Source: OLB6 sp964493635 (lineage in GTDB: Bacteria > Bacteroidota > Ignavibacteria > Kapaibacteriales > Kapaibacteriaceae). From it: a stretch of DNA of 62,605 nt. Shown here piece after piece: positions 1 through 8,940 of this stretch. A model generated the notes under the pieces. The model did no database searches. It saw nothing but the letters and a program-made list of their open reading frames with translations, and was not told the DNA's origin. Numbering within the stretch: position 1 is the stretch's first letter; each line of letters begins with the position of its first letter. A program made the position numbers and the translations under genes. The stretch is from contig CAZBOW010000009.1 of NCBI GenBank assembly GCA_964493635.1, positions 1-62,605 on the forward strand, read 5' to 3'.

Positions 1-1763
1 AAGGGAAACTTCAACAGGAAGAGATCGTAGCCCACGCGGTTCTGGGACGCAAATGCCAGCTGTGTACCGTCGCGGGTAATGGAGATTTGGCTGACTTCCT
101 GCAGCGAGTTAGACCGAGCGGTCTTCTGACGCGTTTGCAGGTTCATCTCCCAAATGTTGGTGATTCCGTTGTAGTCTGCTGTGTACAGAATGGAGGAATG
201 GTCGGGTGCCACAGCGATACTGTACTTTCCAACCGACGGATCACTCGTGATGCGATCAATCGTCTTGGTTTCCAGATCAACGCGGTAGATGTCCTGTTGA
301 AACACATCGTGATCCCACATCGGCATGTCTCTTGGTGTTAGGTTGCCGCTGAGATGCTCGCCCCGATCAGAGATAAAGTACAACCACTTACTATCCGGCG
401 ACCATGCTGGCTCACGATCGGTGAAGACGTCGTTGGTGACGCTCGTGAGTGCGCCAGTTTGCAGGTCGTAGACGTAGATGTCGGACTGGATGGCACCCTC
501 CGCAGCATCGAAGGCAATGTATCGACCATTCGGCGACCAGCTTACTCCACCAATGGTTTGCAGACCGAACGTGAGGACTTCATAGTCACCTGTGCGCACG
601 TCGACAAGGTAGATCCCATCCTCACCACCGGCTTTGCCACCAACAGCAATGGTGCGGCCCGTTGGATCCCAGCTGATGCCGGGAGTTAAAAAGTTGAGTT
701 GCTCAAAGTCCGTCGACTGTGAACTACTCACCAGTTTCTGCACTTCGCGGGTGCGGACGTCCATCGTGTAGACCCCAAACACACCGGCACCCCGATCGGA
801 AATGAAGGCGATGGTCGTGCCGTCCGGTGAAATGGCCGGCGACGTGTTATAAAAGTTGTTCTCTTTCTGGTGATTCGTCAAGCGTTGCGACCAGTCCTCG
901 ACGTACTCATACCGATCCACATCGGGAAAGTAGAATTTCTTCTCATCTTTTGCCCACTGCTCCGACATCTCCTCGTACGACATGCCGAAGCAGGTTTGGA
1001 ACGTGCGCTCAACGTTGCGAAGTACCCGAAATCGGTTGAAGACTTCGCCAACCTTTTCAGGCCCGTATTTCGAAGCCACATACGACCAAAACGCCTGTCC
1101 GCCACGATAGGCGAAGTAGCCGTTGAGTTGATGCAAACCGCGCAGATATTCACTCACGGCAACATCTCGCATGAACTGGTCGGTCTTTACATCAAGTCCG
1201 CCCACACTGCTGTATTCGGCGAATCCTTCGTTCATCCACAACGGCAGCATGGCCTGCCCCGAATTGTTGATGAGAGACTGAATCGACCCACCGTAGAACA
1301 TGTCGTTGATCACGGCATGGACGAGTTCGTGATGAATCACGTGGGCAAACTTCGCATAGTCGCCCTCGAAGGGAATCACTACGCGGTTTTTGAACAACTC
1401 GGTCACACCGCCAATACCCTCGTACATGTACTGGTCGATGACGTTTGTTTGCTGAAACTGGTTGTGGGAGTTATACACGATGATGGCAATTCGCTTCGTA
1501 ATCGTAAAGGAGAGTTGCTCCTGAATGATCGCCAAGGCCTGCTCGGCTTTGTGAGCAGTAAACAGAGCCGCATCGTAGCCGTCGTTGTGGTAGTAGACGT
1601 CGAAATGGTCGGACTGTACGTACCACCAATCGAAGTTCTGGTATTGAATCTTGTTCTTGCCGAATGGGAGCGATCCCGTGAACTGTGCAAATACGGTTGG
1701 GCCGCTCACCAGTACGGCAAGCAGAAAGACAAGACGAGCGATAAACGTCATGGTGATGCGCAT
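1..1763 (-). CDS. secreted HExxH metallopeptidase with PD40 beta-propeller (C-terminus cut by window edge)
   Basis: Reading leftward from ATG 1763 (alternative ATG 1751) there is an open frame to base 1 with no stop, so the C-terminus is missing. Residues about 5-27 form a hydrophobic signal peptide ending in VFAQF. A gluzincin-type zinc site is clear: HELVH at about residues 145-149, followed by NEGFAEY with the likely third ligand Glu179. From about residue 300 there are repeated PD40/TolB-like blades (SPDGTTIAFISDRG, SPNGRYIAF, SPDSKWLYFISDRG). This gives a peptidase-MA-like domain followed by a propeller, probably in the periplasm or outer membrane. Its substrate is unknown. It follows rnc by 20 bp and may be co-transcribed with it. 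The fold calls are confident, but the function is not. Confidence 0.85.
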   Translation of the reverse strand, partial: MRITMTFIARLVFLLAVLVSGPTVFAQFTGSLPFGKNKIQYQNFDWWYVQSDHFDVYYHNDGYDAALFTAHKAEQALAIIQEQLSFTITKRIAIIVYNSHNQFQQTNVIDQYMYEGIGGVTELFKNRVVIPFEGDYAKFAHVIHHELVHAVINDMFYGGSIQSLINNSGQAMLPLWMNEGFAEYSSVGGLDVKTDQFMRDVAVSEYLRGLHQLNGYFAYRGGQAFWSYVASKYGPEKVGEVFNRFRVLRNVERTFQTCFGMSYEEMSEQWAKDEKKFYFPDVDRYEYVEDWSQRLTNHQKENNFYNTSPAISPDGTTIAFISDRGAGVFGVYTMDVRTREVQKLVSSSQSTDFEQLNFLTPGISWDPTGRTIAVGGKAGGEDGIYLVDVRTGDYEVLTFGLQTIGGVSWSPNGRYIAFDAAEGAIQSDIYVYDLQTGALTSVTNDVFTDREPAWSPDSKWLYFISDRGEHLSGNLTPRDMPMWDHDVFQQDIYRVDLETKTIDRITSDPSVGKYSIAVAPDHSSILYTADYNGITNIWEMNLQTRQKTARSNSLQEVSQISITRDGTQLAFASQNRVGYDLFLLKFP

Positions 1764-1783
1764 ACGGCAGCTACGACGCACAA

Positions 1784-2623
1784 TTATGTGGTTCCGTGTG
1801 TGGAGGGGTGCTGTAGCCGTTGCTGTAGCAGATCAAGAGCATGACGTGCGGCCTGCTGCTCTGCTTCCTTTTTACTCTTCCCGGTGCCGGTTCCCAGAAC
1901 TTCGTTGTTGACCAGGGCGTCCACCGTAAACGACTTTTCGTGATCAGGGCCCTCTTCCTTGACTACGAGATATCGGGGGGCCTGGGCACCCTGAGCCTGG
2001 ACCAGCTCCAACAGAATACTCTTGTAGTTGGTGTCGTAGACCAAGGATTCAGAGACCATGATGGGAAGCAGTTTCTCCACAACGAACCGTCGCGCCTCAT
2101 CGAACCCTTGGTCGAGATAGACCGCAGCGATGAGTGACTCCATCGCATCGCTCAGCATGCCATCATTACCACGCTGCAACGATTGCTGGGCGCTGTAGCT
2201 GAGGAATAAAAACTGCTCAATCCGAAGCGCTCGTGCACATACGGCCAGCGAGTTTTTATTCACCAGCCATGATCGCATCTTCGTGAGCTCCCCTTCAAGC
2301 ACTTGTTTGTGATTGTAGAAGAGGTATTCTGCAGTAATCATCCCCAAGATTGCATCACCCAGAAACTCTAGTCGTTCGTTGGATCGGTGGCCGGGTGAGT
2401 CTAATACCTGCAGGTACGAGCGATGGGTCAACGCCTGCTCAAAGAGGGCGGGATTGTCGATGCGCACACCCATCACTGATCGCAGATCCGCTATCTGCTC
2501 CTGGGAGAGCACTTCTACAGGTGGAAACAGCTCGTCGAACTGATCCTGTACAGATTCAGAACGTGCACCCGTTAGCCGGAGGAGATTCTCGTAAAGATTC
2601 CGAACGATCTCTTTCACGAGCAC
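1784..2623 (-). CDS. rnc: ribonuclease III
   Basis: Cytoplasmic endonuclease that cuts double-stranded RNA, including rRNA precursors. The family signature NERLEFLGDAILGM lies at about residues 82-95, and the second acidic cluster (MLSDAMESLIAAVYLD) supplies further metal ligands. The C-terminal 75 residues form a double-stranded RNA-binding domain ending in KKEAEQQAARHALDLL. At 279 aa it is somewhat longer than the 226-aa E. coli enzyme because of a roughly 45-residue N-terminal extension. The start is GTG at 2623, or GTG two codons later; no ATG fits. It lies 27 bp after fabF at the end of the fab cluster, an arrangement common to many bacteria. Confidence 0.95.
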   Translation of the reverse strand: MLVKEIVRNLYENLLRLTGARSESVQDQFDELFPPVEVLSQEQIADLRSVMGVRIDNPALFEQALTHRSYLQVLDSPGHRSNERLEFLGDAILGMITAEYLFYNHKQVLEGELTKMRSWLVNKNSLAVCARALRIEQFLFLSYSAQQSLQRGNDGMLSDAMESLIAAVYLDQGFDEARRFVVEKLLPIMVSESLVYDTNYKSILLELVQAQGAQAPRYLVVKEEGPDHEKSFTVDALVNNEVLGTGTGKSKKEAEQQAARHALDLLQQRLQHPSTHGTT

Positions 2624-2650
2624 CTCTGCATGGCTGAGTCGAGTAGCGGA

Positions 2651-3910
2651 TTAGGCTTCGAAGGATGTAAAACAGAGTGTGGCGTTATGCCCTCCAAACC
2701 CGAAGGTGTTGCTCAGGGCCGCCCGAATCACGCGCTGCTTTGGGGCATTGGGTACGTAGTCGAGGTCGCACTCCGGATCTGGCGTGATCTGATTGATCGT
2801 TGGTGGCGCGATCTGATTGGCGATGGCCATGGAGACGGCAATGGCCTCAATCGCTCCTGCAGCGCCGAGGAGATGGCCCGTCATGGATTTGGTCGAGCTG
2901 ACGGACAGATTCGCGGCATGATCACCAAACACGGTTCGGATCGCGGCTGATTCCGACTTATCGTTGAACGGCGTGGACGTCCCATGCGCGTTGATGTAGT
3001 CGATATCCTCTGGAACAAGCCCGGCATCTTCGATGGCAAGACGCATCGAACGCACGGCGCCCTCTCCGCCAGGAGCTGGTTGCGTGATGTGAAACGCATC
3101 ATCGGTCAGACCAATTCCGGCAATCTCTGCGTAAATCTTTGCACCCCGATTGAGGGCATGCTCGAGGGTCTCCATCACGAGGATACCACCGCCCTCACCC
3201 ATGACGAACCCATCACGGTTCAGATCGAATGGACGGCTGGCCGTGGCAGGATCGTCGTTGCGCGTCGACAGTGCCTTCATCGAATTGAAACCGCCAATGC
3301 CCATCGGACAAATGACGGCTTCGGCGCCTCCAGCCAGCATGATGTCGGCCATGCCGCGTTGCATGAGCATGAACGCATCGGCGATGGAGTGCGAAGATGT
3401 CGCACAGGCAGACACTGTACCATAGTTCGGACCCTTCAGCCCGTAGCGGATTGCAATGTGACCTGCGGCAATGTCCGAGATGAGCATCGGGACGAAAAAC
3501 GGTGAAATCCGGTCGGGCTTTCCACCGCGCTCGTAGAGGTTCTGCTGCTGGTGGTGGTACGTCCACATCCCACCAATCCCAGAGCCGAAGATTACTCCGG
3601 CGCGCTCATGGTTGATCGTCTCCATGTTGAGGCCGGAGTCCTCCATGGCCATCACTGCCGCCGACATCGCAAACTGCGTAAAGAGGTCCATGCGCTGAAC
3701 CTCTTTACGGTTAAGATGTAGCAGAGGGTCGTAGTCAGTGATTTCGCAAGCAAATCGTGTGTCGAATTCCGAAGCATCAAAGCGTGTGATAGGGCCGGCA
3801 CCACTCCTGCCCTGCATCATGCCGTCCCAGAAGGACGCGGCAGTAGTACCAATGGGCGTCACCGCACCGATTCCGGTGATCACAACGCGCTGTGGGCTAG
3901 TCTTCGACAT
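2651..3910 (-). CDS. fabF: beta-ketoacyl-ACP synthase II
   Basis: Elongating condensing enzyme of type II fatty-acid synthesis: it joins malonyl-ACP to acyl-ACP with loss of CO2. Of the Cys-His-His triad, Cys169 sits in VSACATSSHS, one His in NAHGTSTPFND and the other in GHLLGAAGAIEAI. The N-terminal RVVITGIGAVTPIG is typical of the family. At 419 aa it has the usual length. It starts at ATG 3910, 8 bp after the acpP stop, so it is probably translated from the same mRNA as its acyl carrier partner. Confidence 0.97.
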   Translation of the reverse strand: MSKTSPQRVVITGIGAVTPIGTTAASFWDGMMQGRSGAGPITRFDASEFDTRFACEITDYDPLLHLNRKEVQRMDLFTQFAMSAAVMAMEDSGLNMETINHERAGVIFGSGIGGMWTYHHQQQNLYERGGKPDRISPFFVPMLISDIAAGHIAIRYGLKGPNYGTVSACATSSHSIADAFMLMQRGMADIMLAGGAEAVICPMGIGGFNSMKALSTRNDDPATASRPFDLNRDGFVMGEGGGILVMETLEHALNRGAKIYAEIAGIGLTDDAFHITQPAPGGEGAVRSMRLAIEDAGLVPEDIDYINAHGTSTPFNDKSESAAIRTVFGDHAANLSVSSTKSMTGHLLGAAGAIEAIAVSMAIANQIAPPTINQITPDPECDLDYVPNAPKQRVIRAALSNTFGFGGHNATLCFTSFEA

Positions 3911-3918
3911 ACGTTTCC

Positions 3919-4155
3919 TTAGGCCTTCTTGGACTCAATGTACGTCACGGCGTCACCGACCGTCTGGATCTTTTCGGCGTCGGCATCGTCGATCGTGAGT
4001 TGGAAGACACGCTCGAACTCCATGATGAGCTCGACGGTATCAAGCGAGTCGGCGTTGAGGTCGTTCGTAAACGATGCCTCTGGCTTTACCTGAGATTCCT
4101 CAACACCGAGCTTATTGACGATGATCTCGGTTACCTGCTGAGCAACGGTCGACAT
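3919..4155 (-). CDS. acpP: acyl carrier protein
   Basis: Small acidic carrier (78 aa) that holds growing acyl chains on a 4'-phosphopantetheine arm. The attachment Ser is in the canonical LNADSLDTVELIMEFE segment. I chose ATG 4155 because the protein then has the family length and an AGGAAG-like ribosome site lies just upstream; the frame stays open further upstream, but those residues do not look like ACP. It sits between fabG and fabF in the fatty-acid cluster. Besides fatty-acid synthesis it will also serve lipid A, lipoate and phospholipid acylation. Confidence 0.97.
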   Translation of the reverse strand: MSTVAQQVTEIIVNKLGVEESQVKPEASFTNDLNADSLDTVELIMEFERVFQLTIDDADAEKIQTVGDAVTYIESKKA

Positions 4156-4230
4156 AACTACTTCCTTCAGAAAAATGTGTGAGTGCGAGAATATCAAGTT
4201 CGCGTTCAATCCATGGTGGTGACCGCAGCG

Positions 4231-4980
4231 TTACAGCGCTAGGCCACCGTCAATGTTTACCACCTGCCCGGTGAGATACGTTGCCCCTTCCGAGGCGAAG
4301 AACGACACCACGGCAGCTATCTCTGCAGCAGATGCAGCGCGACCGAGCGGAATCGACGATGTGAAGGCCGCCTTCTGCTCGTCATTCAGCTTCCCTGTCA
4401 TGTCGGTTTCCACGTATCCAGGCGCGAGGCAATTTACTAAAACGTTACGACTAGCTAACTCTTTGGCTAATGATCGGGTAAGGCCAACAAGGCCGGCCTT
4501 TGCAGAACTGTAATTGACCTGGCCGGCGTTCCCGCCTAAGCCAACAATGCTGCCCATGTTAATGATTCTGCCGGTCCGTTGTCGCATCATGACCTTTGAA
4601 GCGGCCTTGCACAGCAGAAACACGCCCGTGAGGTTGGTTTGGATCACGGCGTTCCAGTCATCAAGGGACATTCGCATCAAGAGTCCATCCTTGGTGATCC
4701 CAGCGTTGTTCACGAGTACATCTAACCGACCAGATTGCTCAACAACGGTGTCGATGATGGCTTGAGCATCGGCTTCGCTTGCGCAGTCCGAACGATGGAA
4801 GACCACACGTCCGCCACTTGCAGAGAGTTCCTGAGCCAGGTGCTCCGCACGCTCCGCGCTGGAGACGTACGTTGCATGGACAGTAAATCCATCTGCGACG
4901 AACCGGCGCACAATCGCTTCTCCGATTCCTCTCGTGCCGCCGGTAACGAGCGCAACCTTGGGAGTATCACTCTGTGTCAT
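4231..4980 (-). CDS. fabG: 3-oxoacyl-ACP reductase
   Basis: NADPH-dependent short-chain dehydrogenase that performs the first reduction of each fatty-acid elongation cycle. The Rossmann glycine motif TGGTRGIGEAI is at the N-terminus, NNAGIT is mid-protein, and the catalytic Tyr-Lys pair lies in NYSSAKAGLVG. The C-terminal YLTGQVVNIDGGLAL is typical of FabG. At 249 aa it has the normal length. It lies 27 bp after fabD and 75 bp before acpP; I found no convincing promoter in that 75-bp spacer. Confidence 0.96.
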   Translation of the reverse strand: MTQSDTPKVALVTGGTRGIGEAIVRRFVADGFTVHATYVSSAERAEHLAQELSASGGRVVFHRSDCASEADAQAIIDTVVEQSGRLDVLVNNAGITKDGLLMRMSLDDWNAVIQTNLTGVFLLCKAASKVMMRQRTGRIINMGSIVGLGGNAGQVNYSSAKAGLVGLTRSLAKELASRNVLVNCLAPGYVETDMTGKLNDEQKAAFTSSIPLGRAASAAEIAAVVSFFASEGATYLTGQVVNIDGGLAL

Positions 4981-5007
4981 ACGTACGTTTCTTTCGTTGA
5001 TGCAGGA

Positions 5008-5949
5008 TTAGTGTTCGTCAATCCATTTCTGACACTGCGCCTCGGTATCCAACCCCAGGCACGCTTCCGGCGCGAGCGACAACAGCGTACGCTTAGCAAG
5101 GCCCTGTAACACTGAACCGGGTCCGACCTCTACTACCATCGATCCACCGTCGGCTTCGATCGCCTGCAGTGAACGCGTCCAGCGCACGGGAGCCGTGAGT
5201 TGCCGAGCGGCAGCAGCACGGAGAAGCGCAGCCTCCGTGGTTGCGATTCCGTCCACATTGGTGTACACGGGCATGGTAGCATCGGCAAAGGCCACATCGT
5301 CTAGTGCGCCTGAGAATTCCTCTGAAGCAGAATTCAGTAAGGGGCTGTGAAATGCCCCACTTACATTTAATTCCTTCACCAGTTTTGCACCAGCGGCTTT
5401 GAACGTTGGAAGCAGTTCGCGTACGTAGTCTCTCGATCCTGAGATCACCACTTGTCCCGGAGCGTTGTAGTTCGCCGGAACGATCGTTGCCGTTGCCGTG
5501 TCGCGGTTATGCTCCGCACACAGCGCCTCGACCTTGTCATCGTCGAGGCCCACTACTGCAGCCATCGTACCCGGTACAGCTTCACCGGCTTCAAACATGA
5601 GTCGTCCACGTAGGGCAACCAATCGCACGGCATCGGCAAAGGAGAGCACTCCGGCGGCGTAGTAGGCAGAAAACTCGCCGAGAGAATGTCCGGCTACCAT
5701 GTCGGCGCCATCGTGGGCCTGAGTGATCGCCAACACCATTGCTTCGTGGACAAAGAGGGCCGGCTGCGTGTATCTCGTTTCGGTGAGTTGCTCGGACGGG
5801 CCGTTCTGCATCAGACCCACAAGATCGTATCCCAACAGATCGTTGGCCTGATCGCCGAGTGCACGGGCATCGGGCCATCGCTGAACAAGGTCCTTGGTCA
5901 TGCCCACGTACTGCGAGCCCTGGCCTGCAAACAACAATGCTCGCTTCAT
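5008..5949 (-). CDS. fabD: malonyl-CoA:ACP transacylase
   Basis: Loads malonyl groups from CoA onto ACP to supply extender units. The N-terminal LLFAGQGSQYVGM and the nucleophile elbow GHSLGEF (Ser89) mark the family, and a partner His is in the AFHSPLL segment. I chose ATG 5949, which gives 313 aa. It overlaps the fabH stop in an ATGA arrangement (5946-5949), and the upstream extension of the open frame is just fabH in another frame. Translational coupling with fabH is likely. Confidence 0.96.
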   Translation of the reverse strand: MKRALLFAGQGSQYVGMTKDLVQRWPDARALGDQANDLLGYDLVGLMQNGPSEQLTETRYTQPALFVHEAMVLAITQAHDGADMVAGHSLGEFSAYYAAGVLSFADAVRLVALRGRLMFEAGEAVPGTMAAVVGLDDDKVEALCAEHNRDTATATIVPANYNAPGQVVISGSRDYVRELLPTFKAAGAKLVKELNVSGAFHSPLLNSASEEFSGALDDVAFADATMPVYTNVDGIATTEAALLRAAAARQLTAPVRWTRSLQAIEADGGSMVVEVGPGSVLQGLAKRTLLSLAPEACLGLDTEAQCQKWIDEH

Positions 5950-6941
5950 CGTGCATCCTCCATCGACCAGCGCAGAAGAATGCTGCCCCATGTGTAGCCC
6001 GCGCCGAAACTCGAGAGTACGAGATAGTCCCCCTTTGAGATCTTCCGTTGCTGGTACAGCTCCGACAGACAAATCGGGATTGTACCGGCGGTTGTGTTCC
6101 CGTATCGGTCGATGTTGACCATCACCTTTTCTTTGGAAAGACCCATGCGCTCGGCGGTAGCATCAATGATCCGCAGGTTCGCCTGATGGGGAATCAACCA
6201 GGCAACATCGTCGGCGGTAAGGTGGTTGCGCTGCATGATTTCGTAGGACACGTCGGCCATGCCTTTCACGGCAGCTTTGAACACGGCCTGACCCTCCTGG
6301 TACACATAGTGCTCACGGTTGGTGACCGTTTCCAACGATGGTGGACGAAGGCTACCACCGGCCTTTTGATGCAGGTGTACCTCTCCGGCTCCGTCCATCC
6401 GCAGAATAAAATCCATGATCCCATCGTCGTCGTTCGCTGAACGCTCAATGAGGACACATCCTCCCCCATCGCCAAACAGGACGCTAGTAGCTCGATCATT
6501 GAAATCGAGAATCGCGCTCATTTTATCGCCGCTGCACAGCAGAACGTTCCGGACGGCACCGGACTCGACCAGCTTTGCGGCCGTAATCAGAGAGTACAGG
6601 AATCCTGAACAGGCTGCTGCAAGATCGAAGCCCCAGGCGTTCGTTGCTCCGAGTTTGTGCTGCAGGATCGCTGCTGACGCCGGGAAGATGCGGTCCGGAG
6701 TGACGGTTGCAACGATCAGGCAGTCGACGTCCAACGGCGTAATCCCTCGTTGTGCGAGCGCAGCTTGTGCTGCCGGCAAGAGGATATCCGTTACGCCCCC
6801 CTCTGTGGCAAAGTGACGTTCTCGGATGCCCGTACGGGTTTGAATCCACTCGTCGGTGGTCTCCAGCCGTTCGGCAAACCAATGATTATCGTATACCGTT
6901 GGTGGCACGTTATGTGCGATCGCTGTTATGGTAGCTCTCAT
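5946..6941 (-). CDS. fabH: beta-ketoacyl-ACP synthase III
   Basis: Initiates fatty-acid synthesis by condensing an acyl-CoA primer with malonyl-ACP. The Cys-His-Asn triad is visible: Cys111 in AAACSGFLYSL, His in LIPHQANLRI and Asn in YGNTTAGTIPI. The N-terminus (TTDEWIQTRTGIRERH) is typical. At 331 aa it has normal length. Its ends overlap both neighbours by 4 bp (plsX upstream, fabD downstream), so plsX-fabH-fabD form one translationally coupled block. Confidence 0.97.
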   Translation of the reverse strand: MRATITAIAHNVPPTVYDNHWFAERLETTDEWIQTRTGIRERHFATEGGVTDILLPAAQAALAQRGITPLDVDCLIVATVTPDRIFPASAAILQHKLGATNAWGFDLAAACSGFLYSLITAAKLVESGAVRNVLLCSGDKMSAILDFNDRATSVLFGDGGGCVLIERSANDDDGIMDFILRMDGAGEVHLHQKAGGSLRPPSLETVTNREHYVYQEGQAVFKAAVKGMADVSYEIMQRNHLTADDVAWLIPHQANLRIIDATAERMGLSKEKVMVNIDRYGNTTAGTIPICLSELYQQRKISKGDYLVLSSFGAGYTWGSILLRWSMEDAR

Positions 6942-8014
6942 GCTGTAGTATTCTCTGCAGTAGTCTCTGGCGGCACGGCAGTCTGTATCCCAGACTGTAA
7001 TGCCGCTTGAATATGCGTGTTTACATCGGCTCGTACCACCTCTTCGGCACGACGGATCATGTTCAGAAGCGCCTTTGACGACGACGATCCGTGACCAATA
7101 ATTACCACGCCGTTAACGCCGAGGAGTGGAACACCACCATACTCTTGGTAGTCCATTCCGGAGAGAACCTTGCGCAAAACTGGACGCATCAGTGCCATCC
7201 CGACGGCGGGTAGAATCCCTGTGCGTGCGTACGACACAAACCGGTGTTTCAGGAAGCCAATCACGCTCTCGGCAAACTTCAGAACAATGTTGCCCTCGAA
7301 TCCATCGCACACCACAACATCAACGGATCCTTTCAGGATATCACGACCCTCGACATTGCCGACGAAGTAAATGGGGGCGTTCTCAAGAAGAGTGTAGGTC
7401 TCCTTCGTGACAGCGTTTCCTTTTTCTCGCTCCTCGCCGACACTTAGTAGGCCAACCGTTGGTTGTGGTGTTCCCACGATGTGTGCATAGTACACACTCC
7501 CCATCACGGCGTAATCGTGCAGAAAGCGGGGTTTGCTGTCAACATTGGCTCCCACATCAACAACGAGTGTCGGTCGGTCGCGCTGGGTGGGAAAAAATGA
7601 GCCAATGGTAGGACGACTCACGCCCCGAAGCCGCCCGCACATCATCGTGGCGGTGGCCATGACTGCTCCAGTATTGCCAGCTGACACCACGGCGTCAATC
7701 TCTCCAGTGCGCATGAGATCCATGGCCTTGTAGAGTGAGGATTCCTTGCGGGACTTGACAATCGTCGACGGTTCATCGGCCATGCTGACCACGTCGTCGG
7801 CATGCAGGATGGTCACGGACGCGGGAAGCCGACCACCGGGAACATGGGACATGATGTCTGCTGTGCGGCCAACCAGCGTGATTTGCACGTCAGAAGAAGC
7901 GGCTGCTTGGAGCGCCGCTTCAACTTCGTGGCGAGGAGCGTGGTCCCCTCCCATCGCGTCGACGGCGATACGGACGCGTGATGGTGTAGGGGGCTGTGGA
8001 ATAGTGTTCTCCAT
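6938..8014 (-). CDS. plsX: phosphate acyltransferase
   Basis: Converts acyl-ACP to acyl-phosphate for the PlsY step of phospholipid synthesis. The family motif VDAMGGDHAP is at the N-terminus, and GNTGAVMATATMMCGRLRG and CDGFEGNIVLKF are conserved segments. I prefer ATG 8014 (MENTIPQ, 358 aa) over GTG 8023; neither has a clear ribosome-binding site. It lies between rpmF and fabH, the common rpmF-plsX-fabH order that ties membrane synthesis to growth. Confidence 0.96.
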   Translation of the reverse strand: MENTIPQPPTPSRVRIAVDAMGGDHAPRHEVEAALQAAASSDVQITLVGRTADIMSHVPGGRLPASVTILHADDVVSMADEPSTIVKSRKESSLYKAMDLMRTGEIDAVVSAGNTGAVMATATMMCGRLRGVSRPTIGSFFPTQRDRPTLVVDVGANVDSKPRFLHDYAVMGSVYYAHIVGTPQPTVGLLSVGEEREKGNAVTKETYTLLENAPIYFVGNVEGRDILKGSVDVVVCDGFEGNIVLKFAESVIGFLKHRFVSYARTGILPAVGMALMRPVLRKVLSGMDYQEYGGVPLLGVNGVVIIGHGSSSSKALLNMIRRAEEVVRADVNTHIQAALQSGIQTAVPPETTAENTTA

Positions 8015-8037
8015 GGCCGGCACGGAGTGACGACAGA

Positions 8038-8214
8038 CTAGTCGACGTCGATGACTTTCCGGCCGTTATAGTATCCACAGGTGTGGCATACGATATGTGG
8101 TTGTTTGACCGAACTGCAGTTCGGACAGGTCACAACGGTAGGTGCCGATGCTTTGTAGTGCGTGCGACGCTTTGCACCGCGTGATTTTGAATGCCGACGT
8201 TTTGGATGTGCCAT
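8038..8214 (-). CDS. rpmF: 50S ribosomal protein L32
   Basis: A 58-residue basic protein that begins MAHPKRRHSKSRGAKRR, the L32 signature. It carries two CxxC pairs (CPNC at about 30-33 and CHTC at about 43-46) that form a zinc ribbon, so this is the zinc-binding form. It is a short gene, easily missed, between yceD and plsX with 13 and 23 bp on either side. It is expected to be expressed with the fatty-acid operon. Confidence 0.97.
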   Translation of the reverse strand: MAHPKRRHSKSRGAKRRTHYKASAPTVVTCPNCSSVKQPHIVCHTCGYYNGRKVIDVD

Positions 8215-8227
8215 TAGAAGTACTCCG

Positions 8228-8776
8228 TTACGATTGATTTCCTCTTAGCGTACGTAATGCTGCCCATTGATCCTCAGTTTGCGAGGAGCGACTGTTGTCC
8301 GCATCGTTCAATGCCGGATAAATCTCATTCAGTTCGCGGTCTCGATACTGTGGGGCTACTCGCTTCATGGGTAGTCCAAGCATCAGTTCCTGTCGTACGT
8401 CATCGGTGAGATCGATCCACTGACGATCAGGTGACAGCCCTCGAATCGGCACGTCACTAACGTCAGCATGGCGCTGCTCTGAAGCCAGATCGGCATTGAT
8501 CTCGTACACCAGTTCGAGATGCCGTTCGACCAGATCCGAATACCATTCCAGCGAGCGATCGCATTGTAACGTGGCCGGCGATGTTACCGTCACATCCACA
8601 TAAATACGATTTCCCACCCTACGCAAGGATCCGTCCAGGATGAGCTCACCCTGAAACTCGTCCCCTAACGCTGGAATATCTCGAGCGTGGGCTTCAACAT
8701 GAACAGCTCTGCTGCCACGCTGGAAACCGGCGATCGAGATCCGTACGTTGGAATCATGTTGCAATGAACGTTCCAC
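8228..8776 (-). CDS. yceD: YceD/DUF177 family protein
   Basis: Matches the DUF177 family that almost always precedes rpmF, with roles proposed in 23S rRNA metabolism. Visible family features are GELILDGSLRRVGNRIYV, the single-Cys segment TLQCDRSLEWYSDLVE, and near the C-terminus IDLTDDVRQELMLGLPMK. I place the start at GTG 8776 (182 aa) or TTG 8764. A TATATTTG promoter box at 8784-8791 just upstream argues that the open frame running further, into the N gap, is not coding. With GTG 8776 the transcript would be almost leaderless. Confidence 0.8.
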   Translation of the reverse strand: MERSLQHDSNVRISIAGFQRGSRAVHVEAHARDIPALGDEFQGELILDGSLRRVGNRIYVDVTVTSPATLQCDRSLEWYSDLVERHLELVYEINADLASEQRHADVSDVPIRGLSPDRQWIDLTDDVRQELMLGLPMKRVAPQYRDRELNEIYPALNDADNSRSSQTEDQWAALRTLRGNQS

Positions 8777-8783
8777 AAGACCA

Positions 8784-8791
8784 CAAATATA
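8784..8791 (-). promoter_or_regulatory. TAnnTTTG promoter box for yceD-rpmF-plsX-fab cluster
   Basis: The minus strand reads TATATTTG, then GTGG, then the yceD start region. This matches the -7 consensus of the Bacteroidota primary sigma factor. It is placed to drive the ribosomal-protein and fatty-acid operon. A small inverted repeat (GGCGG, five A, CCGCC) lies at 8801-8815. No clear -33 TTG is evident. Confidence 0.55.
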
Positions 8792-8828
8792 GGGCAGATT
8801 GGCGGAAAAACCGCCATGGATGTGCCAA

Positions 8829-8928
8829 NNNNNNNNNNNNNNNNNNNNNNNNNNNNNNNNNNNNNNNNNNNNNNNNNNNNNNNNNNNNNNNNNNNNNNNN
8901 NNNNNNNNNNNNNNNNNNNNNNNNNNNN
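8829..8928. other. assembly gap, 100 N, true size unknown
   Basis: The flanks are not identical, so this may be a real gap. It lies between the end of the TPR gene and the yceD promoter. Immediately after it, 8929-8950 holds two copies of CTAACAACCC spaced by GT, and the second copy contains the stop codon of the TPR gene. A tandem repeat here may have broken the assembly. Confidence 0.9.
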
Positions 8929-8940
8929 CTAACAACCCGT

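Noticed and set aside
870..1844. Long plus-strand open frame (324 codons)
   Set aside because: It lies antisense to the peptidase/propeller gene, whose protein has clear motifs; no family features are seen.
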